A DNA stretch of 64,000 bases from Gammaproteobacteria bacterium. GTDB lineage: Bacteria > Pseudomonadota > Gammaproteobacteria > JAJPIJ01. Within the stretch, counting starts at the first letter, position 1. Every line of letters starts with the position of its first letter. Below the pieces are notes generated by a model, which ran no database searches, was not told the origin of the DNA, and saw only the letters and a program-made list of their open reading frames with translations. A program made the translations under genes and the position numbers. Location: the NCBI GenBank assembly GCA_022072255.1, contig JAJVHZ010000001.1:83656-147655 (forward strand), given 5' to 3'. Positions 57,284-64,000 of this stretch are shown here, piece after piece.

Positions 57284-58723
57284 ATGGCAAAGAAAGCATC
57301 ACCGGATACCGACCGCAGCAAGTTCTACGTGCTCGACACCAACGTGTTGATGCACGATCCCGCCGCAATCTACAGGTTCCAGGAACACGACCTCTACATT
57401 CCGATGGTGGTGCTCGAGGAGCTGGACCATGCCAAGAAGGGTTCATCGGAGGTCTCGCGCAACGCTCGCCAGGTCAGCCGGTTCCTCGACGATCTGATCG
57501 CCGGTGCCGACAAGAATGCCATCGAGCAGGGCCTGGCCATACCGGGCCCCCTGAATCAGAACGGCGGCTTCAGGGGCGCGCTTCCAAGCGGCCGCCTTTT
57601 CCTGCAGACCAGTTCGCTGACCGAGGATCTGCCGGTGCCGCTGCCCGGCAACAGGCCGGACAACTCCATACTCGGCACGGTCATCGCGCTGCAGAACATC
57701 CACAAGGACAAGCAGATTTGCCTGGTCTCCAAGGACATCAATCTGCGGATCAAGGCCAGGGTTCTCGGCATCACGGCCGAGGACTACTACAGCGACAAGG
57801 TGCTGGACGACGTCGCGCTGCTCTACGCCGGCTACGAGCAGTTGCCGCATGACTTCTGGGACCGGCACAGCGAGAAGCTGGAGTGCTGGCAGGAGGGCGA
57901 GCGTACCTATTACGCGATACGCGGCCCGATCGTGGCGAGCCTTTATCCGAACGAATGCCTTTATCACCCGGAAAACGGCGAGGAGGAGGGGTTCGAGGCC
58001 ATCGTGCGCCGCATCGAGGGCGACCGGGCGGTGATCGAACGCGCGGTGGACTACCGGCGCGAGCACAACGCGGTGTGGGGCATCACCGCGCGCAACCGCG
58101 AGCAGAATTTCGCGCTGAATCTGCTGATGGACCCGGAAGTGGACTTCGTGACCCTGCTCGGCACTGCGGGGACCGGCAAGACCCTGCTCGCGCTGGCGGC
58201 GGGTCTCATGCAGGCCATGGAACTGAAGCGTTACCGGGAGATCATCATGACGCGCGTCACCATCCCAGTGGGCGAGGACATCGGGTTCCTGCCCGGCACC
58301 GAGGAGGAGAAGATGACGCCGTGGATGGGTGCGCTGCTCGACAATCTCGAAGTGCTCACGCAAAGCGAGGTCGGCGGCGAGTGGGGCCGGCAGGCCACGG
58401 CCGACATTCTGCAGAAGCGCATCAAGATCCGATCGCTGAACTTCATGCGCGGACGCACCTTTCTCAATCGTTACATCATCCTCGACGAGGCGCAGAACCT
58501 CACCTCCAAGCAGATGAAGACGCTCATCACGCGCGCGGGTCCCGGGACGAAGATCCTGGCGCTCGGCAATATCGGGCAGATCGACACGCCGTACCTGAGC
58601 GAAACCACCTCCGGCCTGACCTACGTGGTCGACCGTTTCAAGGACTGGCGGCATGGCGGTCACATCATCCTGATGCGCGGGGAACGCTCGAGACTCGCCG
58701 ATTTTGCCGCGGAGAGCCTGTAG
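57284..58723 (+). CDS. PIN-PhoH fusion protein (PhoH2-type)
   Basis: N-terminal PIN (KFYVLDTNVLMHDPAAIYRF...PMVVLEELDHAKKG) and C-terminal PhoH ATPase (LLGTAGTGKTLLALAAGL; YIILDEAQNLTSKQMKTLITRAGPGTKI). Confidence 0.94.
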   Translation: MAKKASPDTDRSKFYVLDTNVLMHDPAAIYRFQEHDLYIPMVVLEELDHAKKGSSEVSRNARQVSRFLDDLIAGADKNAIEQGLAIPGPLNQNGGFRGALPSGRLFLQTSSLTEDLPVPLPGNRPDNSILGTVIALQNIHKDKQICLVSKDINLRIKARVLGITAEDYYSDKVLDDVALLYAGYEQLPHDFWDRHSEKLECWQEGERTYYAIRGPIVASLYPNECLYHPENGEEEGFEAIVRRIEGDRAVIERAVDYRREHNAVWGITARNREQNFALNLLMDPEVDFVTLLGTAGTGKTLLALAAGLMQAMELKRYREIIMTRVTIPVGEDIGFLPGTEEEKMTPWMGALLDNLEVLTQSEVGGEWGRQATADILQKRIKIRSLNFMRGRTFLNRYIILDEAQNLTSKQMKTLITRAGPGTKILALGNIGQIDTPYLSETTSGLTYVVDRFKDWRHGGHIILMRGERSRLADFAAESL

Positions 58724-58829
58724 GTTTATCTTCCCCGTACAAGACCATCGAACGCCCGCGCGCCGGTCCGGCGGGGGGCGCAATCGGGCAGTGGCGGCAA
58801 CGGGATTCGGGGATGGGAGCGGTTCGAAC

Positions 58830-59618
58830 GTGAAATGGTGGGGCAAGGTCTTCGGCGGCATCGCCGGCTACCTGCTGGGCGGCCCGTTGGCTGCCGTAGC
58901 GGGCATCGTGCTCGGGCACATGATGGACGGGCGGCAGCGCGCCGCCCTCGCCGGTCCGGCCGAACGGTCGGGCACGCAGGCCGCCTTCCTGCAGGCGACA
59001 TTCTCGGTCATGGGGTACCTCTGCAAGGCCGATGGACGCGTGAGCGAGGAGGAGATCGCATCGGCCTCGCGGATCATGGATCGCATGTCGCTAAATGCTG
59101 CGCATCGGCAGATGGCGATGGACATGTTCCGCCAGGGCAAGGCGCCCGGGTTCGACCTCGACGAGGCGCTCAATCGGTTCCGCGCCCGGTGCGGCAGACA
59201 CCCGATGCTGCTTGGTCTGTTCACCGAGATACAGTTGTCCGCGGCCCTCGCCGACGGCGCCCTGACGCCGCCGGAGGACACGGCGCTGCGCTACATCTGC
59301 GTGCGGCTCGGGATCCCGCGGCCGATGTTCGAGCAGCTGCTGCGCGCGGCCGCGGCAACTCGCGGTGGCCGGGCACGGGAGCCGGATCGAACCGCGGCCC
59401 CCGACGATCTGGACTCCGCCTATGGCACGCTCGGTATCGAGATGAATGCCAGCGACGCGGAGGTGAAGCGTGCCTACCGCCGCCTGATCAGCAGGCATCA
59501 CCCGGACAAACTTGCCGGCGAGGGCATGTCCGAGGAGATGATACGCATGGCCAATGACAGGACCCAGGCGATAAGGCGCGCCTACGAGCGGATACAGTCC
59601 GTGCGAGGGGCCGCGTGA
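58830..59618 (+). CDS. DjlA-like co-chaperone: TerB-like domain plus C-terminal J domain (GTG start)
   Basis: WWGKVFGGIAGYLLGGPLAAVAGIVLGHMMDG; TerB region ADGRVSEEEI; J domain EVKRAYRRLISRHHPDKLAGEGM (HPD). Confidence 0.85.
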   Translation: MKWWGKVFGGIAGYLLGGPLAAVAGIVLGHMMDGRQRAALAGPAERSGTQAAFLQATFSVMGYLCKADGRVSEEEIASASRIMDRMSLNAAHRQMAMDMFRQGKAPGFDLDEALNRFRARCGRHPMLLGLFTEIQLSAALADGALTPPEDTALRYICVRLGIPRPMFEQLLRAAAATRGGRAREPDRTAAPDDLDSAYGTLGIEMNASDAEVKRAYRRLISRHHPDKLAGEGMSEEMIRMANDRTQAIRRAYERIQSVRGAA

Positions 59619-60592
59619 GCGCGCGCGCAGCGCCGCACCGGGACGCCACGCGCCCGGCACGGCGCGGCGAGGAATCGGATCCGGTCTCGAGCGGGCAGCC
59701 CATGCGTGCGGTCCTCGCCGGCGCGTTGGGCCAGTACCGCGCCCAGCTCATCGTCGCCGAGGCGGGCGTCATCGATGATCGCGAGATCGAGCCCCTGCAT
59801 CAGTTTCGCATCGCCATCCGACGCAGCCGCGCACTGTTGCGGAAATTCGGCGACTGCCTGGACGGCAGCGCGTTGACGCGCTTCCAGTCGGACTTCGCCT
59901 GGATGGCAAAGGCAGCCGGTCGCCAACGCGACCTGGACGTGCTGCTCGAACGCCTGGATGGCGAGCGCCGGCCGCGTCTCGCCAGGGAACCGGAAGCCGC
60001 GCTGCGGGCGATGATCGCCGACCGTCGTCGGCTCGCCCGTCGCGCACTGCTCCGTGTGCTGTCCTCGGCGCGATACCGGCAGCTCAAGGTCGAATGGTTC
60101 CATTTTCTGGATGAGCTGCGCAAGCCGGGCGTCCCGTCCGCGCCGGCGCGGGAGTTCGCGGTCGCGAGCCTTCGCAGCGACTGGGATGAACTCTGCAGGC
60201 GCAGCGGCCTGATCGGTGCGGGCAGCCGTTTCAGCCGGTTGCATGCCTTGCGCAAGGAGGGCAAGGAGCTGCGATACGCCATCGAGGCATTCACGGAATT
60301 ATTCGGCGATGATGCGATAGCGGAGCTTACGCGACCGCTGAGGCGGCTGCAGGACGATCTGGGGGACTTGTGTGATAGGCACGTGCAGGTCGAGACGCTC
60401 GGCGAGATGCTGGAGGAGTACAGGTCGAGCGGTGCCGCGGCGCCCGCGGCCATCGCCCTGCGCCAGTGGCGCCGGGAAATACGGGAGCAGGCGCGTTCGG
60501 CGAGGCAGCGGGTCGCGAAGCGTTGCCGGAAGTTCGGGCGGAAGCGCAATCGCCGCAGGTTCCGTAAGATAGCGGAGGAGACAGCAACGTGA
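59615..60592 (+). CDS. CHAD-domain protein (GTG start)
   Basis: EIEPLHQFRIAIRRSRALLRKFGD; MAKAAGRQRDLDVLLERL; LHALRKEGKELRYAIEAFTELF: CHAD His/Arg/Lys motifs; strongly basic C-terminus. Confidence 0.88.
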   Translation: MSARAAPHRDATRPARRGEESDPVSSGQPMRAVLAGALGQYRAQLIVAEAGVIDDREIEPLHQFRIAIRRSRALLRKFGDCLDGSALTRFQSDFAWMAKAAGRQRDLDVLLERLDGERRPRLAREPEAALRAMIADRRRLARRALLRVLSSARYRQLKVEWFHFLDELRKPGVPSAPAREFAVASLRSDWDELCRRSGLIGAGSRFSRLHALRKEGKELRYAIEAFTELFGDDAIAELTRPLRRLQDDLGDLCDRHVQVETLGEMLEEYRSSGAAAPAAIALRQWRREIREQARSARQRVAKRCRKFGRKRNRRRFRKIAEETAT

Positions 60593-61341
60593 CCGTACTG
60601 GCGGCTTACAACCTGAAAGGTGGCGTCGGAAAGACCGCCGCCGCGGTCAACCTGGCGTGGCTCGCGTCGCAGGAAGGCGCGCGGGTCCTGCTCGTGGACC
60701 TCGATCCGCAAGGGGCCGCGAGCTTCTACCTGCGCGTGCAGCCGGAACTCAAGGGCGGCAGCGAGAAGTTCATCGGTCGGAAGAGCCAGATCCTGGAGAA
60801 CATCGTGCCGACGGCCTACGAGCGGCTGTCCGTGGTTCCGGCGGATTTTTCTCACCGCAATCTCGACCTCATTCTGAACGAGGAGAAGCACTCCGCGGAC
60901 CGCCTGCGCAGGATCCTGAAATCCGTGGTCGATGACTTCGACTATGTCCTGCTCGACTGTCCTCCGGGCATCTCGCTGGTGTCCGAGAACGTGTTCAATG
61001 CCGCCGACGCGCTGCTGGTTCCGATCATACCCACGCACCTCTCGCTGCGGGCGTACGATATGCTGACTGAATTTCTGCGGTGCGCGGGCGCGGAGTCCCT
61101 CGAGCTCATGCCGTTCTTCTCGATGCTCGACCGACGGCGCCAGCTGCACGTTCAGCTGGTGCAGCAGTTCGCCGCGCAGCATGCAGAACTGCTGCGCGTG
61201 TTCATTCCCTACGCGAGCCAGATCGAAAGGATGGGGCTGGAGCAGGCCCCCGTGGGTGTTTTTGCCGGGCCATCGGATCCGGGACGCGCATTCGCGGCCC
61301 TGTGGTCCATCATCAAGGAGCGACTGGCGGCGCGGTCCTGA
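60589..61341 (+). CDS. ParA/MinD-family ATPase without a recognisable ParB partner (GTG start)
   Basis: Deviant Walker A NLKGGVGKTAAAVNLAWLA; LLVDLDPQGAASFYL; FDYVLLDCPPGISLVSENVF. Confidence 0.9.
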   Translation: MTVLAAYNLKGGVGKTAAAVNLAWLASQEGARVLLVDLDPQGAASFYLRVQPELKGGSEKFIGRKSQILENIVPTAYERLSVVPADFSHRNLDLILNEEKHSADRLRRILKSVVDDFDYVLLDCPPGISLVSENVFNAADALLVPIIPTHLSLRAYDMLTEFLRCAGAESLELMPFFSMLDRRRQLHVQLVQQFAAQHAELLRVFIPYASQIERMGLEQAPVGVFAGPSDPGRAFAALWSIIKERLAARS

Positions 61342-61364
61342 GGCTCAGGGTGGACGCGTCGACC

Positions 61365-61997
61365 TCACGGCTGCGGCGCATCGTCGTGCGCACGCTCCTG
61401 TCCCTGGTCGTGATCGTCGCCCTCGGCGCCGTCCGCGGTCTCACTCGCGGCATCATGCGCGGCGCCCGATCCCGGCCCGTCCGCGTGGACGGAGGATTCG
61501 TCCTGGCCGTGATGATGCTCGCCGCCGCGGTCCGGCAGCGACTGTACGCCCAGTCCATGAACGTACACCAGCTCGCCGCCGCGCCACGCGGTCAGTGTCA
61601 ACGACGCCATGGGCAGCAACAACAGCACCGCGAACAGCAACCCATGCGACCGGGGTCCGTGGCCGCGTGTCAGCGTCCACAGCACGAAGGGCGTGTAGGC
61701 GGCCACCGTCATCAGCGCGAGATTGCGGTGCATGAGCATGGCGGCGTGCGCCGCCTCGTCGTGAGCGACCGTATTGGCCGCATACCATCCGGCGGCAACG
61801 GTTCCGAGGCTGATGATGAATCCGAGCAGCAGATCCCATCGTGCTGCCGCGAGCAGGCGCAGCTTCGCGGGGGATTCCGTGGGCAGCCAGGTGGACGCGA
61901 AGAACAACAGCGGCGCGACGATCAGCAGGGCGACGGTGAAATGCACCAGGACGGGGTGCCAGTTCGGGACGATCTCGATCATGTTTCCCACCCTCAT
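61365..61997 (-). CDS. DUF2231-like membrane protein with His/Asp-rich C-terminal tail
   Basis: IEIVPNWHPVLVHFTVALLIVAPLLFF, four TM segments, then GGEHHHGQDESSVHADG...DDHDQGQERAHDDAPQP. Start chosen at MRVGNM. Confidence 0.78.
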   Translation of the reverse strand: MRVGNMIEIVPNWHPVLVHFTVALLIVAPLLFFASTWLPTESPAKLRLLAAARWDLLLGFIISLGTVAAGWYAANTVAHDEAAHAAMLMHRNLALMTVAAYTPFVLWTLTRGHGPRSHGLLFAVLLLLPMASLTLTAWRGGELVYVHGLGVQSLPDRGGEHHHGQDESSVHADGPGSGAAHDAASETADGAEGDDHDQGQERAHDDAPQP

Positions 61998-62047
61998 GTA
62001 TCCTTCAGTGCGCCGCGCCGCCACGCACAAAGACGGTCCGCAGGGCT

Positions 62048-64000
62048 TTACGACAGCCGCACCCGCTGCAGCCGCAGGGCATTGAAGATTACCGATACCG
62101 AGCTCATCGACATGGCCGCCGCCGCGATCACGGGTGACAGCAGCATGCCGGTGAAGGGATAAAGTACACCCGCGGCAACCGGCACACCAAGCACATTGTA
62201 GAGAAACGCGAACGCCAGGTTCTGGCGTATGTTTCGCAGGGTTGCGCGGCTCAGGCGCCGGGCGCGCACGAGCGCCTGAAGATCGGAGTGCACCAGGGTC
62301 ATGCCCGCCGAGTGCATCGCGACGTCGGTGCCGGTGCCCATCGCGATTCCTACGTTCGCCAGGGCCAGCGCCGGAGCATCGTTGATGCCGTCACCGGCCA
62401 TGGCGACCATATGTCCCTGCGACTGCAGCCGGCGGATCTCCTCGGCCTTGCCGGCGGGGGCGAGTTCTGCGATCACGGTGGTGATGCCGAGCTCCCCGGC
62501 AACCTGCGCGGCCGTGGTGCGGTGGTCCCCGCTCAGCATGATCACGTTCAGGCCCTCCGCCTGCAGCGCCGTCACCGCCGTCGCCGCCGACGCGCGGATC
62601 GGATCCGTAATGCCGATCAGGCCGGCGGCCTTCCCGTCCATCGCGATCAGGATCACAGCGCGACCGAGCGTGCGCGCCTGATCGGCGAGCAGATCGATCG
62701 CCGCAATATCGATCCCTGCGCGCGCGAGCAACGCTGCGTTGCCGACGACGACGCGCTTCCCGGCCACGTGGCCCGAGATCCCCATGCCAGCGTGTATGTC
62801 GACCTGAGTCGCCGGCGAGAGGCTCAGGCCTCGCTCCGCGGCCGCGGCGACGACGGCCCCGGATAGCGGATGCTCGCTCGAGCGTTCGAGACTGGCGGCG
62901 CATGCCAGCACGTCGGTCTCGGAAAAGCCGGCAGCGACCTCCATCGAAACGACGCGCGGCCTGCCCTCGGTGAGCGTCCCGGTCTTGTCGACAACCAGGG
63001 CGTCGACGCGGGCAAGCTGTTCCAGCGCCTCGGCGTTTCGAATGAGCAAGCCGTTCTGTGCGCCGCGACCCGTGGCCACCATGATGGACATCGGGGTGGC
63101 CAGACCGAGGGCACACGGGCAGGCGATGATCAGCACGGCCACGGCGCTGACCAGCGCGTGCGCGAGGCGCGGCTCGGGTCCGAACATCCACCACGCGGCA
63201 AAGGCGAGCGCGGCGGTGATCAGGACGGCGGGGACGAAGTAGCTGGCGATGACGTCGGCGAGTCGCTGTATGGGCGCGCGGCTGCGTTGTGCCTCCTTCA
63301 CCAACCGCACGATCTGCGCGAGCAGGGTTTCGCTGCCGACGCGCCCGGAGCGCATGAGGAGCGCGCCATGACCATTCACCGTTCCGCCGATGACGGCTGC
63401 TCCCGGGCGTTTGCCGACCGGCAGCGACTCGCCCGTGATCATGGATTCGTCGACCGCGCTTTCTCCCTCCAGGATCTCGCCGTCGACAGGGATCTTCTCG
63501 CCGGGCCGGATGCGCAGGCGATCATCCCGGCGCACGAACGCGAGAGCGATGTCCTCCTCCTGTCCGTCAGCACGCACGAGGCGCGCGGTCCGCGGCGCCA
63601 GCTGCGCCAGGGCGCGCACGGCGGCACCCGTGCGCGCGCGTGCCGTCAACTCCAGCACCTGGCCCAGCAGTACCAGTGTGACGATGACCGCGGCCGACTC
63701 GAAGTACACGTGCACCGAACCGTGGCGGGCGTGCATCGCGGCCGGGAACCAGTTCGGGACCAACATGGCGGCGATGCTGTAAAGCCACGCGGCGCCGACG
63801 CCGATGGCGATGAGCGTGAACATGTTGGCCTGAAGGCGAAGCACGGACGCCCGGGCGCGCTCGAAGAACGGCCAGCCGGCCCAGAGCACGACCGGAGTGG
63901 CGAGGGTGAACTGTACCAACTGCAGGGTCCTCGGCCCGATCAGGCCCTCGAACATGATGGGTGCATGATCCGACAGCATCGACAATACCAGCAGCGGGAG
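62048..64000 (-). CDS. Copper-type P1B ATPase (5' end beyond the window)
   Basis: [76 protein letters not shown]; frame stays open to 64000 (...[20 protein letters not shown]). Confidence 0.93.
   Translation of the reverse strand, partial: LPLLVLSMLSDHAPIMFEGLIGPRTLQLVQFTLATPVVLWAGWPFFERARASVLRLQANMFTLIAIGVGAAWLYSIAAMLVPNWFPAAMHARHGSVHVYFESAAVIVTLVLLGQVLELTARARTGAAVRALAQLAPRTARLVRADGQEEDIALAFVRRDDRLRIRPGEKIPVDGEILEGESAVDESMITGESLPVGKRPGAAVIGGTVNGHGALLMRSGRVGSETLLAQIVRLVKEAQRSRAPIQRLADVIASYFVPAVLITAALAFAAWWMFGPEPRLAHALVSAVAVLIIACPCALGLATPMSIMVATGRGAQNGLLIRNAEALEQLARVDALVVDKTGTLTEGRPRVVSMEVAAGFSETDVLACAASLERSSEHPLSGAVVAAAAERGLSLSPATQVDIHAGMGISGHVAGKRVVVGNAALLARAGIDIAAIDLLADQARTLGRAVILIAMDGKAAGLIGITDPIRASAATAVTALQAEGLNVIMLSGDHRTTAAQVAGELGITTVIAELAPAGKAEEIRRLQSQGHMVAMAGDGINDAPALALANVGIAMGTGTDVAMHSAGMTLVHSDLQALVRARRLSRATLRNIRQNLAFAFLYNVLGVPVAAGVLYPFTGMLLSPVIAAAAMSMSSVSVIFNALRLQRVRLS

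Overview
This 64 kb window is GC-rich gammaproteobacterial-type chromosome and is almost entirely coding. In order it contains: lpoA (minus strand, cut by the left edge), rsmI, an RNase P RNA gene, and a complete dcw cell-wall/division cluster (mraZ-rsmH-ftsL-ftsI-murE-murF-mraY-murD-ftsW-murG-murC-murB-ddl-ftsQ-ftsA-ftsZ) followed by lpxC. Next come dciA, an M23 peptidase, secA, argJ and a Nudix-ThiE fusion; a minus-strand block pilB-pilC-pilD-coaE-zapD-yacG; cysE; and an iscR-led SUF Fe-S operon (iscA-like, sufBCDSUT, Rieske ferredoxin). The rest is ndk-rlmN-pilF-rodZ-hisS-yfgM-bamB-der, an MBL hydrolase, bamC, dapA, a Cys-cluster protein, an outer-membrane barrel, gcvR, bcp, PIN-PhoH, a djlA-like/CHAD/ParA cluster, DUF2231, and a copper P-type ATPase cut by the right edge. 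No rRNA, tRNA, CRISPR array, IS element or prophage was recognised. The best lead for an undescribed system is the translationally coupled DjlA-like/CHAD/orphan-ParA trio (58830-61341), a candidate polyphosphate-granule positioning module; this is inference. The best-supported regulatory signals are a full-consensus IscR type-1 site ahead of the SUF operon and a three-repeat, 10-bp-period MraZ box, with a consensus DnaA box close by, at the dcw promoter. Assignments come from reading the translations and nucleotide motifs; no database search was run.
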